Shown here: piece by piece, positions 44,205-54,921 of the stretch
Numbering within the stretch: the first letter of the stretch is position 1
Layout: every line of letters begins with the position of its first letter
Notes under the pieces: model-generated
The model's database searches: none
What the model was told of the DNA's origin: nothing
The model's input: the letters and a program-made list of their open reading frames with translations, nothing else
Assembly (NCBI GenBank): GCA_964019695.1
Contig: OZ026515.1
Location: 74,453,144-74,517,143, forward strand
Direction of reading: 5' to 3'
Length of the DNA: 64,000 nt
Origin: Loripinus fragilis
Taxonomy: Eukaryota > Mollusca > Bivalvia > Lucinida > Lucinidae
Translations under genes and position numbers: made by a program

Positions 44205-46865
44205 CTCACCTGACCTCTTTACTAATGTTAAAATAGGTCAAGGTCAACTACAGCTTATAATAATTCATATTTTGTTTTACCATATATGGGGGTTGCAGCT
44301 ATTTTGGTCAAGTGACTTAAAACAATCTAATGAATACTCCATCAAACAGCCCAGTGATTTCTGAGAAACCAATGTTTATATAGGTATGTGGCATTCCAAA
44401 TGAGTGGCATTGGATAAAAGGTCACAGGTCAGCTTGACATTTGATACTTATATAAAGCCATTGTCTCATAAGGTTAAACATTTCTCAAAAGTATTATGAT
44501 TTCGGCTTAAACAGTTATTATCCCCATGCTTTTTTAAAAAAGCGTTGGGGATATTGCAATCGCCTCCGTCCGTCCGTCTGTCCGTCCGTCTGTCCGTCCG
44601 TCACACTATCTCCTCCTAAACCATTGGACCAAATCCAACCAAATTTGGTGTGTGGGTTGCTCACATGAATGGGGCGTGCAATGGCACATTTAATTTTGGC
44701 CCGCCCCCTGGGGCCCTGGGGAGGGGTCAAAAATCATTAAATATCATTAAATTTCAATTACAAAGTCAATTTGAAAGATTTTTTGACCAAACTTTGTGTG
44801 TCTTCTCACACATGAAAGATATAAAACATATCAGACGGGATTTTCATTTGGCGGCCTGGGTCATGCCCTAGGGGTCGGACTTGGGGGTACCGTGGGGGGT
44901 TGGGGGGGTCAAAAAAAAAAATTTTCCGAAATTCAACCAGATTTGGTGTGTGAGTTTCTTACATGAATGGCACACGCACCGGCGCCATTTTTTGGGTTCC
45001 CGCGCCCTGGGGCCTTGGGGAGGGGCCAAAAGGTCAAATATCATTAAATCTGAATTACAAAGTCAATTTCAAAGATTTTTAAACCAAACTTTGTGTATCT
45101 TCTCACAAATGAAAGATACAGAACATATCAGACGGGATTTTCATTTGGCCACCTGGGTCATGCCTAGGGGTGGGACTTGGGGGTACCGTGGGGGGATGGG
45201 GGGTCAAAAAAAAAAAAAGATTTCCGAAATTCAACCAGATTTCATGTGTGAGTTACTAACATGAAAGGCACATGCACCGGCACAATTTTTTGGGTCCCGG
45301 CCCCCTGTAGCCTTGGATAGGGGTAAAAAATTTAATTTTCTGAACATGGTCATGTGGCATATCAAATTAACGGGGATCAGCAGTAGACCAGGATACACTG
45401 AAATTTTTTTACCTACGATCAAACTGGTGACCTTGGGATGGGGTCAAAGGGTCAATTACCATTAGATTTCTTCAAGAGTGTGGGGATTTGCGATGGCGCG
45501 CCATCGAATGTGTTCTAGTTAAAAATGATTTTTCAAGATTTTTCCCATATAAATGCATTAGGAATCAAATTTGACCTTGCCATAAAGTAGGTCAAGCTAG
45601 ATTCATCATTTGTGCAAATCTGGTAGACCACATTCCCAATGCTACATACATACCACGTCCCAAGACCATTGGCCTTTTGTTCTAGAGAATAAGATATCTA
45701 AAGGGTTTTTACCATAATGGGTGTGGTGGCCTTGACCTTTGAAACTTATTTATAGCCATTGTCTCATTAGGTTTAACATATCAAGTGAGAATAATGACTT
45801 TGGCTTCAACAGTATTCAAAAAATCAACTTTTAAAAAAATTTCACATTCAAATGCAATAGGAAGCTAATTTGACCTTGACTTTAAGTAGGTCAAGGTCAA
45901 CTTAGGATCATCATTTGAACAAACTTTGAAGGCCCCACATCCACCTTTGAAACTTACTTATAGCCATTGTCTCATGAGGTTAAACATATCAAGTGAGAAT
46001 AATAACTAAGGCTTCCACAGTTTTAAAAAAAATCTACTTTTCAGAAATTTTCCAATTTAAATGCATTAGGAAGCAAATTTGACCTTGACTTAAGTAGGTC
46101 AAGGTCAACCTAGGATCATATTTTGAACAAGCTTAGTAGGCCCACATCCCAAATGCTACAAACCAAGTCCCAAGGTCATCAGCCTTCTGGTTCTGGTTCC
46201 GGAGAGATTTATAAAGGGTTTTTACCATATATGGGCCATCTTGGTCATGTGACCAAAATACTTTGCAAACATTTTTGCTAACTTATCATAAGGAGTCTTC
46301 ACATGAAATTTGAGTTCAATTGGGCAAATGGTTTGTGAGAAAACTATGTTGTAATATATTGATGGTACTCCAATATGATCGACCTAAGCTGAAAGGTCAA
46401 AGGTCAACCTTGAACTTTGGAACTTATTTATAGCCATTGTCTCATGAGGTTAAACATATCAATTGAGAAAAATGACTAAGGCTTCCAGTTTTAAAAAAAA
46501 AAGGTCAACTTTTCAGAAATTTTTCCATTTAAATGCAATAGGAAGCAAATTTGACCTTGACGTTAAGTAGGTCAAGGTCAACCTAGGATCATCATTTGAA
46601 CAAACTTGGTAGGCCCCACAGCCCCAATGCTACATACCAAGTCCCAAGGTCATCGGCCTTCTGGTTCTAGAGAAGATTTTTAAAGGGTTTTTACCATATA
46701 TGGGCATGGCCGCCATCTTGGTCATGTGACCAGGACCATTTGAACAACTTTCGTTCCTGTGTCCTTAGGAGTCTCCATATGAAATTTGAATTTAATTGGC
46801 CCAGTGGTTTCAGAGGAGATGTTTGAAATTCTGGACGGACGGACCGACGCCTGAGTGACTGGTAA
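44205..46865 (+). repeat. Dispersed repeat family A, copy 4, split by family D
   Basis: The left part (CCTCACCTGACCTC, AATAGGTCAAGGTCAACTAC) runs to 44517 and resumes at 45521 (AAAATGATTTTTCAAG) after a family D insertion. The modules are partly deleted. A short tract GGACGGACGGACCGACGCC ends it at 46835-46855, but the terminal hairpin is missing. Confidence 0.75.
44518..45520 (-). repeat. Dispersed repeat family D nested in family A
   Basis: It opens with TTATCCCCATGCTTTTTTAAAAAAGCGTTGGGGATA (a strong hairpin, 44519-44553), then a (CCGT/CTGT)n tract (44569-44602). Three ~290-base units follow with CAAACTTTGTG, ATGAAAGATA, CATATCAGACGGGATTTTCAT and GGGTCATGCC, ending GGATTTGCGATGGCGCGCCATC. 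In the reverse orientation this is a body, a GGAC tract and a terminal hairpin, as in the other families. Confidence 0.8.
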
Positions 46866-47452
46866 ATTAATTTTCTTATGTTCAATCAAACCATGATATG
46901 TTGTGGGTACTCAAAAGAATTGAGACAATTCTTTTGATTACACAAAACATGTTCACAATTTTATGCTCAAATGTTTGGTTAAATGATTCAGTTGTTATAA
47001 TTCAAATATTTGAAGTGAGTAGGTACCCACCAAAAGATACCATTTCATGAGGAACTTAGTTCTACATGACAAATAAAGGGGATCTTGAGCGAATCTGAAA
47101 GCAGACCAGTAAAGTGTCTGGGCTAGGCTAAGCTTAGTGCATCATCTGTTCTTTGCCTTTTGTACAAGTGAAAGTTTTGTCTGACAAGAGCAGTGTATAT
47201 TATATAAATGGCCATTTACATTTTACTTGTGACTGTCCCTGAGCTAAGCTTAGTTCATTGGGCATCATCAGTTCTTTTGCCTTTTGGACAAGTGAAATTT
47301 TTGTCGGACAAGAGCAGTGTATATTATAGAAATGGCCATTTACATTTAACTTGTGACTGTCCCTGAGCAAAAATCAAATTTTGCTATTTCCACAGTGACA
47401 GCCCTGCATGAGTTACATATAAAGATTACCCTTCAAATTGAACACAAGACCT
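46866..47452. repeat. Local ~125-bp tandem duplication
   Basis: GCTAAGCTTAGT, TCTTTTGCCTTTTGGACAAGTG and AAGAGCAGTGTATATTATA...AATGGCCATTTACAT occur at 47125-47235 and again at 47252-47365. No coding meaning. Confidence 0.65.
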
Positions 47453-49156
47453 CCTAGGAACTACCACGAAATTGTGTTAACGTAATTTTGTTCCCAAGCC
47501 AGATCCGGGACACGTTGTGGTAGTTTCCAGGCCGAAAATTGGATAAAGAAAGGTTGGTGTCACTTTCATTTTTGCTTTATTTTACAACTCAGAACAATCA
47601 ATGGTGAAATCCGACAATGTGGTTCCGTGTAAATATGTTTCAGCGTCCCCTCTAGCCCAAAAGTTTGTTTGAAAAATTATTTTCTTTCCTTAGATTCGTG
47701 TTTCCCCACTGAGCATCGGACCAACTTTCCCCAAAGTTCGAAGGATTTTAGCCCATATCTGTCAAATTAAATGGAATTTGATATCATTTGACGATGGAAA
47801 TGATAAAAAGACCCTGGATAAACATTCCTACACAGAAAAAAAAATCTGAGCATTTACTCGTGAACGATTCATGCCCCGTTCGGCCTGTGTGGTAGTTTCC
47901 AGCTCATCATGGTAGTTAAAATGCTATCGTGGTAGTTTCGAAGACTTTGTAGGATACGTTTCTGAAGTGTTACAAAACATTATAGTGGTTGTTCGTTTCG
48001 CATGATAACCCTCGAACTCGTCAATTAATTACCACGGTAAACAAATGAATCACATTTCAACACCATGAAGAAGCTAAGCTGAGGACTCAAGAGATTCAAT
48101 ACTATGCTTGACAGGTGGAGATCATGCCCTGGTCTGCCAAAGAACACCTCTGGAAATCTAAAGCAATAAAGGTCATCAGTTGAGCCGTGTGGGACCAAGC
48201 AACAGACAAAAAAAATGATATAAAAAAATTGCGTCACTCGCTACGTTGTTCCATGTTCAGTCAACTTTAAGATAAAAAGGCAGGCTAAGACGACTGGCCC
48301 AAAGTATCGTTAGTACTTGCGCTTCAGAAAAAAGGGAAATATCCTCTGGTTGGGACACTTTTTATATACATGTGAGTGCGACGATGAACTGGCATGCTAT
48401 TTGATAATTAAAAAGCATGTTTATTCAAAAACAAAATATATGAATATCCCTTCTTTTCATTCTTCTCATCATTTCAATAGCCCGCTAAAATTAAAATTCA
48501 GGCAGTCGACATTTGTTATCTGAAAAAAAGTTGTTTGAAAAGGTCTTCGTATGAATAAGAGGGGTATTCAAGGTTCGGCCCACACACCCTGTCTTTATAA
48601 AAATGAAGTAGCCCCTGAATAGTGAACATCTGCTGATGCGAACTACTACTAAATTCCTACAAAGTCTTGGAAACTACCACAATAGCATTTTAACTACCAT
48701 GATGAGCTGGAAACTACCACACAGGCCGAACAGGGCATGAATCATTCACGAGTAAATGCTCAGATTTTTTTTTCTGTGTAGGAATGTTAATTCAGGGTCT
48801 TTTTATCATTTCCATCGTCAAATGATATCAAATTCCATTTAATTTGACAGATATGAGCTAAAATCCTTCGAACTTTGGGGAAAGTTGGTCCGATGCTCAG
48901 TTGGGAAACACGAATCTAAAGAAAGAAGATAATTTTTCAAACAAACTTTTGGGCTAGATGGGATGCTGAAACATATTTACACGGAACTACATTGTCGGAT
49001 TTCACCATTATTCGTTCTGAGTTGTAAAATAAAACAAAAATGAAAGTCACACCAACCTTTCTTTATCCAATTTTCGGCCTGGAAACTACCACGACGTGTC
49101 CCGGATGTGGCTTGGGAACAAAATTATGTTAACACAATTTCGTGGTAGTTCCTAGG
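47453..49156. mobile_element. 1.7 kb element with 501-bp terminal inverted repeats
   Basis: The arms 47453-47953 and 48656-49156 are inverted copies of equal length. They begin CCTAGGAACTACCACG and end CGTGGTAGTTCCTAGG, with scattered substitutions. The words GTGGTAGTTTCC or AACTACCAC recur at least five times per arm, at the outer end and clustered at the inner end (47890-47945). The 702-base spacer has no recognised gene. Target duplications are unclear because CCTAGG is itself palindromic. It is a long-TIR non-autonomous DNA element or foldback element. Confidence 0.85.
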
Positions 49157-50085
49157 TTTACCACCCGTGACTTATAGAATATAGTTCTTATAAGCAATCA
49201 ATAGCAATTAATCAGAAATCAATGTTCCTGTTTCAGCAGCTCTATAGATAATGGATCATTTTTTTACTCCATTTCTTTACTCCATACTATCTTATGAAGC
49301 TCCAGAACTATTTTTTCGCAATAACTTTTACATCTTCAATTTTAGCAAAATGTGTTCGCCATGAAAGTTGTAGAGGAGACCAACTTCTCCAAAAGGTCTA
49401 GAACTTGTGGCCCATAGAGTTTTTGCGCATATAGATGAAGATTTTGCAATAATTGAATTTGTTGCTAAATTTCTAAGTCTTTTATTGACAGATAAAATTT
49501 GTATAGGCATGACAAAAAGGGGTAGTCTCAAAAAATATTCGTAAGCAGCACATATCCCGTTATTCAAAGGTTGTGCATAAAATAAAAATGCTGTTTGCAT
49601 ACTCAGAATTTACCGTGCATATGCAGAATCAACTTGGAGCAGCCTCTTTAGTAGGAACAAAGGTTGGGTTTTTGCATGACATGCCATTTTTCCCTATGCA
49701 TGTGCTATGAAATGAACGGCTTTGAGATGACCTCATTAGCTTAACCCACAAGTGAATCAGGCGCTGTTTCCATTATATTTAAACAAGCCATCCATCGCTT
49801 TAGTAATTGAAGTAGGGTGGTGCAATCAGGGTTTTACACCAAGTTGAATGTTTGGGGGTCCTTGGGACTCAACTTTGAATATGATGGGGGTCCCATCATT
49901 GAAATTGGGGGTCCCATCTTTTTATATAAGCTTCAAATTTTGGAAAGTAGTACACCCTTCCTCGAAGGCTCAGTGTTGTCCCCAGGTCAGTAATTTTGAG
50001 GGCCATTTTTGGCCCCCTTCCAATTTTTTGGGGGGCCATTTGAAATTTTTGAGGGCCACATATTACCATCAGTGAAACACAATCC
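49157..50085. other. No gene recognised; low-complexity GGGGGTCC words
   Basis: CAGGGTTTTACACC at 49827 resembles a CAGGG element start, followed by repeated GGGGGTCC(CA)TC and GAGGGCCATTT words. I found no matching right end, so the element is incomplete or disrupted by the insertion at 50086. Confidence 0.35.
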
Positions 50086-50768
50086 CATAGCTCCAGATAA
50101 GGCTGCGTATTGCGTATTTACGCAATTTCGTGGACCTGAAAACCCAATTAAAATAATTTCTGTGCGTACAAAAACGCAATAAAAATCCTTGATACTCAAT
50201 TCCGAACTTTTTCATAGCGTATGACGCTATTGTATTCTGTTTGCGATTGTCGTTTTTCGCATCACAAGCTGTTGTTGGGTACAAATTTATACACGGCGTT
50301 ACGCTGAATCTAGTCTATTAAATAGTAAACCAGTCCAGGAACATTCTTATCGCTGTTTAGCTATACCCAATATTTACACATTACGACATTCGTCTCGCTT
50401 TACAATAACAATGGCGTATAACAACGGCGAAAAAGCCCCAGCGCAATTGAATATCTTATCGTAACTAACTCTAATACCGCGTTGGTGGTTCGAAGAATCA
50501 AAGATGACTTGATAGATACGTTATTTTCGAAGTAAGTTGGAAATAGCGATCTCAGATATACTAATATTGCCAGTGTGCTTTCCAAAAGTGAAACCGAAAG
50601 TAAACAAAAAATCAGGAGAAACAAGGTACGGTTTCATTGCTTATTTGCTTTCAGATGGATACCCAATACAAAAACTTTAAATACCCAATTCAAAATTTGA
50701 AATACCCAATTAAGTCAAAAAGAGGTGGGTAAATACCCAATTGCCTCCAATCCTTATCTGGAGCTATG
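50086..50768. mobile_element. 683-bp inverted-repeat element with 6-bp target duplication
   Basis: Perfect 17-bp inverted repeats CATAGCTCCAGATAAGG (50086-50102) and CCTTATCTGGAGCTATG (50752-50768) are flanked by direct repeats CAATCC (50080-50085 and 50769-50774). The interior has GCGTATTTACGC words on the left and AATACCCAATT words on the right. No transposase. Confidence 0.75.
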
Positions 50769-51288
50769 CAATCCTATAAGCTTTTTTTTACAAAAGCTGA
50801 ACTTGTCGTTATAATATGCAGGGACCAAGCTAGCCCTCCAGTACAAATAGGGAGAAGTTTGAGAAAATAGGGAGAAGTGATAAATTGATGCATCCAGAAG
50901 ACAGAAAAATAGTCTCTGATCAGACTGTTCTCTAATTGAGATAAAAAAAAAACACACAAAAAAAAAGTCACTGATCAGACTGCTACTTGTCTGAGAAATT
51001 TGGTTGGTAAATTTTAAATACACATGATCTTGCTGTCATTGTATTGTATCTATCTACTTATCTGAAGTCTCTGGTACCTTTGATCTGTTCTGCTGGCTTG
51101 AGCCTTTCCAAGTGAAAATGTTACATAATTTGGCATATACAAAAGAAAGAAAAATGTCAAGATAATATTGCCCTTCACGCTTGAGCGGTCGGCTGAGTTG
51201 TCAGTGGTTATTCACACTATGAAAAAATCAATACACAAAGTCAGTGCTGGACAAATCAGTATTATTTTTCGCCAGCCTTCGGCTTTCA

Positions 51289-51417
51289 CATGTAACCGTA
51301 GCATTTCACTGCTTAGCCATAACACAACGCTCTTTTTAGAAAAATCAATACTTGTATTTATTCATGAATCACGTGACTTTATGCTTAAAAGCCGAGACAA
51401 ACAACAAATCTATCATT
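51289..51417 (+). repeat. DIRS left inverted terminal repeat (129 bp)
   Basis: It starts CATGTAACCGTAGCATTTC and ends AACAAATCTATCATT. Its reverse complement is found without mismatch at 55980-56108. Bases 51261-51304 form the outer extension matched by the internal complementary region. Confidence 0.9.
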
Positions 51418-51546
51418 ATTTTCACAGCGCTTCCAGCTGTAAACACGCTCGTTCTAGTAAGTAATATTTTAAGCCACGTGGTGACTTAGTATTTTATATT
51501 TTTTGCTGTTAGCTTAGGACGTAGTCCAAGCTTGATATATATCATT

Positions 51547-52876
51547 ATGGCTAATGTCGCCGATGGCGATGAAGAGCCTTTTCTCCTCTCAGACCCTGAC
51601 GAGGACGAGTTTTTGGGGTTTTCCCCAGTAAGGGCCGGTGTTCCGGAGGAACACAATAAACAGCAGGTAAATAAAAAGAAGGGGCCGTCGAAGACGCTCC
51701 CGAAAAGTCAAAAACCTAAAAAGAAAACGGCGAAAAGTTCCGTATCCGGGCCAGTTACCGATGGTAACACAAATTCGGACAATGTGTCCTTGTCACATTT
51801 AATAAAAAAAATTAAAGCCAGAAGACATTGACAGTCTCAGAAACTTGCTGGGTGTCTATCCCCAACCCATTCCTTATGCCGATGATGAGGACATACAGTC
51901 AATTTTTGGGGACACTCTAGAAAATTTACCTCATTTAAGTGTTGAGGTTGTAGAGACCTCAGATGATGAGGCTGTTCAACCCCAAATTCAAAAGAGTAAG
52001 CAAACAAAAAAGAGACCATTACAACCTTTAGCTATTAATAATGAGTTGCAGAATGCTCTGTTCCAGGATAATAGTTTGTCTTCTGTCAGCAGTGAAACTG
52101 TTGGGGAATATGATACTTGGGACCTTCCTAGATTGAAACAGCCTGAAAAGGGGCCAAATATTTCTCATTCTTTGGCGAATCTCATAAACACAGCTTGTTC
52201 GTCTCAATGTGTTACAGATAACCTCATTGAGAAGTTCAAAGTTCCGGAGAACTGCGAAAAATTAGCAGCTCCCAGAGTAAACAATGAATTCTGGAAGGTC
52301 CTAAACAAAGGTGCCCAAGGTTATGATAAGTATTTTTCCGATACACAAAATTTGGTAGCTGCAGCAATAGTTTCAAATATACATCTGGCTGAGTCAATTA
52401 AAGGGCAAATTTCCCAGAATGCAGCCGCAAAAGAACTCATGACAAACACATTGACACTTATGGGCCAGGTTCAATACAATCTGTCAATCCGACGCAGGTA
52501 TATGATAAGGCCACATCTTAAAAAGAAGTATCAAAATCTTTGCAATTTTAATGTGCCCATTACATCAAATTTGTTTGGGGATGACTTGCCAAAGGAAATA
52601 CGGAACTGCGATGCTGCAGTATCAGTTGCAAGAGACAATTATGGTTATGGCGGTTTTCGACCTAACAGAGGTAGAGGTTACTATCGAGGACCTAGAGGTC
52701 AGAGAGGAGGTTTTCGTTACCAACCATACCCACCCCAGTACCAACATTATGGTGGTAATAACTATAGTCAGTATGGTGGTGGCTCCTTTCGAGGAAATTC
52801 CAAGGGTTTTGCACCCATGAAGGGGAGAAGGACAGTTCCTACAGCCACAGTGTCCTCTGCCCCAAACGAGAATTGA
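51547..52876 (+). CDS. DIRS ORF1, gag-like protein (one frame change)
   Basis: The ATG at 51547 starts a hydrophilic, acidic protein (MANVADGDEEPFLLSDPDED) with a Lys-rich patch (KKKGPSKTLPKSQKPKKKTA). At an eight-A run (51804-51811) the frame is lost: it ends in TGA at 51831, while the following frame continues KPEDIDSLRNLL and GVYPQPIPYADDEDIQSIFG to 52876. One A fewer would restore a protein of about 440 residues. The middle part (LANLINTACSSQCV, FKVPENC, NNEFWKVLNKGAQGYD) resembles DIRS ORF1 proteins. The C-terminus is Gly/Arg/Tyr-rich (RGRGYYRGPRGQRGGFRYQ), suited to RNA binding. The presumed role is packaging of element RNA. The frame change may be a mutation, a sequencing error or, less likely, recoding. 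Confidence 0.75.
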
Positions 52877-54921
52877 TTTTACCCAAGGTGAGTGCCGTTT
52901 GTAAATTACAGTATTGCTTAGATAATTGGAAGAAATATACATCAGATCCCTGGATTTTACAGACTATTTCAGGTTATTATTTAGAATTTGAGACCAGACC
53001 TTTTCAAAATTCAATTCCAGGGGAAATAAAGTTCTCAGATGAGCAAAGACAAATCATTAATAATGAAGTATCTGATCTTTTAGAAAAAGGTGCAATTCAG
53101 CATTCAAATTGGGAAGAAAAGCAGTTTATTTCCAATATTTTTATTGTACCCAAGCCTAATGGCAAATATAGACCTATCATAAATTTAAAATATCTCAACC
53201 AGTTTATGAAATATGAACATTTTAAACAGGAGACTTTTAAAATGGTTTTAGGTCTCATTCAGGAACAGGATTTTTTTACTAGTATTGACTTACAAAATGC
53301 ATATTTTTCAGTGCCTATAAATAAGCAGTTTTATAGGTTTCTAAAGTTTATATGGAATGGTGAACTTTGGCATTTTATCTGTCTACCATTTGGCTTATCT
53401 AGTGCTCCACGGGTTTTTACCAAGATTCTAAAGCCTATTTATGCCTGGTTCAGGCAGCAGGCTATCAGGTGCTCTTATTATATTGACGATTCTTTGAATA
53501 TGGATCAAAATTATCAAGTTTGCTTGAAGAATGCAAAATCTATGGTGGCTGTTCTAGAGTCCCTCGGGTTTACCATAAACAAACAAAAATCTGTTTTAAT
53601 TCCTACACAGACTATCACATTCTTTGGTTTTGAGCTGGACTCTGTCAGATTTTTAGTAATCTTACCTGAAGTTAAGGTACAAAAAATTAAAAAATTTGCT
53701 AAATGGCTGTTACAAGAGAATGTAATTACTGTACGTGTACTGGCATCATTTATAGGATTGGTATTAAATGCATTTTATGCAATTCTTGAAGGTCCGCTTC
53801 ATTACAGAAGTCTAGAGAGAGATAAAATCTTATCCTTACGTGGGACTTTGGATTTTGGTAATACCCTTGTGTTGTCAGAACATAGCAGAATAGACCTTCA
53901 ATGGTGGGCTTATGATTTTGATAAGAAAAATGGAAAACGGATACGTCCTCAAAAGGTAGAAATAACATGTAGGACTGATGCCTCCCTTGCAGGTTGGGGC
54001 GCATATGACGTTTCAAGTGAAAAGTCTGCTAATGGTAGATGGTCGCTAAATGAACTAGGTTTTTCTATCAATTATTTAGAACTTTTAGCGGTTTGGTTTG
54101 CGTTACAGACTCTTTACTCTGATATCTCAAATAAGCATATTGAAATTCAGTGTGATAATGTTTCTGCGGTCAAATATGTGAATGATTTTGGAGGAATGAC
54201 CTCCCATGACATGGATGCATTAGCTAGTAAGATATGGAACTGGTGTATAAATAAGAATATTTTCATTTCCGCAGTACATATAAGTGGAGTTTCAAATGTA
54301 CAGGCCGATTTCCTCTCTAGAAACTTCTCTGATTGTACAGAATGGCAATTGAAAAGGCAGATTTTTGATCGTTTATGTAAGCAATGTTTTCTGCCAGATA
54401 TAGATTTGTTCGCTAGTCGCTTAAATAGACAACTAGACAAATTTGTTTCATGGTTTCCAGAAGTAGGTGCTTACAGAAATGATGCTTTTTCCTTTTCCTG
54501 GCACAGTTTCTCACCATATATTTTCTGTCCTTTTAATCTTGTGGGCAGAGTAGTGACTAAAATAATTGCTGATGGGGTTAATAAAGCTTTATTAATAATT
54601 CCCCACTGGAAATCTCAATTGTGGTTTCCTATGGTAGTAGCTAATTTGATCTGTTTTCCTATCAGACTTCCACGTCATGCAGATCTCCTGAGGTTACCAC
54701 ACAACAACCAAACACATCCCATGTCCAAGAGGTTAAGGATGGTCGCTGTTGTTTTATCAGGAAACAGCTCCAAAGTAGAGGAATTTCGAAGTCAGCTTCA
54801 GACATCATTGCCAGCTCATGGAGAGACGGAACTAGGAAACAATATGACTTTGCTTGGAAAAAGTGGTATTTTTGGTGCTTACGCAGACATTCCAATCCCT
54901 TTGTTACAACTGAAGAGGTAG
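52768..54921 (+). CDS. DIRS ORF2, reverse transcriptase, RNase H and methyltransferase-like region
   Basis: The frame opens at 52768 and overlaps ORF1 by 109 bases in the -1 register, with no ATG near its start. Numbering from the TTG at 52873: reverse transcriptase with IVPKPNGKYRPIINLKYLN, SIDLQNAYFSVP (Asp139), CLPFGLSSAPRVF and YIDDSL (Asp205, Asp206), then the thumb-like GFTINKQKSVL and FFGFELDS. RNase H shows TDASLAGWGAY (Asp369), NYLELLAVWFAL (Glu403), QCDNVSAVKYV (Asp428) and QADFLSR (Asp479), so all four acidic residues are present. The last part (DIDLFASRLNRQLDKFVSW, DAFSFSW, PFNLVGRV, IPHWKSQLWFP) is the region described in DIRS elements as Dam-like methyltransferase-related. It copies element RNA into DNA. 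No stop or frame break was seen. Confidence 0.9.
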   Translation, partial: SVWWWLLSRKFQGFCTHEGEKDSSYSHSVLCPKRELILPKVSAVCKLQYCLDNWKKYTSDPWILQTISGYYLEFETRPFQNSIPGEIKFSDEQRQIINNEVSDLLEKGAIQHSNWEEKQFISNIFIVPKPNGKYRPIINLKYLNQFMKYEHFKQETFKMVLGLIQEQDFFTSIDLQNAYFSVPINKQFYRFLKFIWNGELWHFICLPFGLSSAPRVFTKILKPIYAWFRQQAIRCSYYIDDSLNMDQNYQVCLKNAKSMVAVLESLGFTINKQKSVLIPTQTITFFGFELDSVRFLVILPEVKVQKIKKFAKWLLQENVITVRVLASFIGLVLNAFYAILEGPLHYRSLERDKILSLRGTLDFGNTLVLSEHSRIDLQWWAYDFDKKNGKRIRPQKVEITCRTDASLAGWGAYDVSSEKSANGRWSLNELGFSINYLELLAVWFALQTLYSDISNKHIEIQCDNVSAVKYVNDFGGMTSHDMDALASKIWNWCINKNIFISAVHISGVSNVQADFLSRNFSDCTEWQLKRQIFDRLCKQCFLPDIDLFASRLNRQLDKFVSWFPEVGAYRNDAFSFSWHSFSPYIFCPFNLVGRVVTKIIADGVNKALLIIPHWKSQLWFPMVVANLICFPIRLPRHADLLRLPHNNQTHPMSKRLRMVAVVLSGNSSKVEEFRSQLQTSLPAHGETELGNNMTLLGKSGIFGAYADIPIPLLQLKR
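52804..52810 (+). promoter_or_regulatory. Candidate -1 frameshift heptamer GGGTTTT
   Basis: In the ORF1 frame the bases read G GGT TTT, the X XXY YYZ pattern of -1 ribosomal slippage. The heptamer lies inside the ORF1/ORF2 overlap, where ORF2 is in the -1 frame and lacks an ATG. I could not verify a downstream pseudoknot by eye. Confidence 0.4.

Noticed and set aside
48025..48237. A 70-codon frame in the spacer of the long-TIR element as a transposase
   Set aside because: Too short, hydrophobic, without any DDE or DNA-binding motif.
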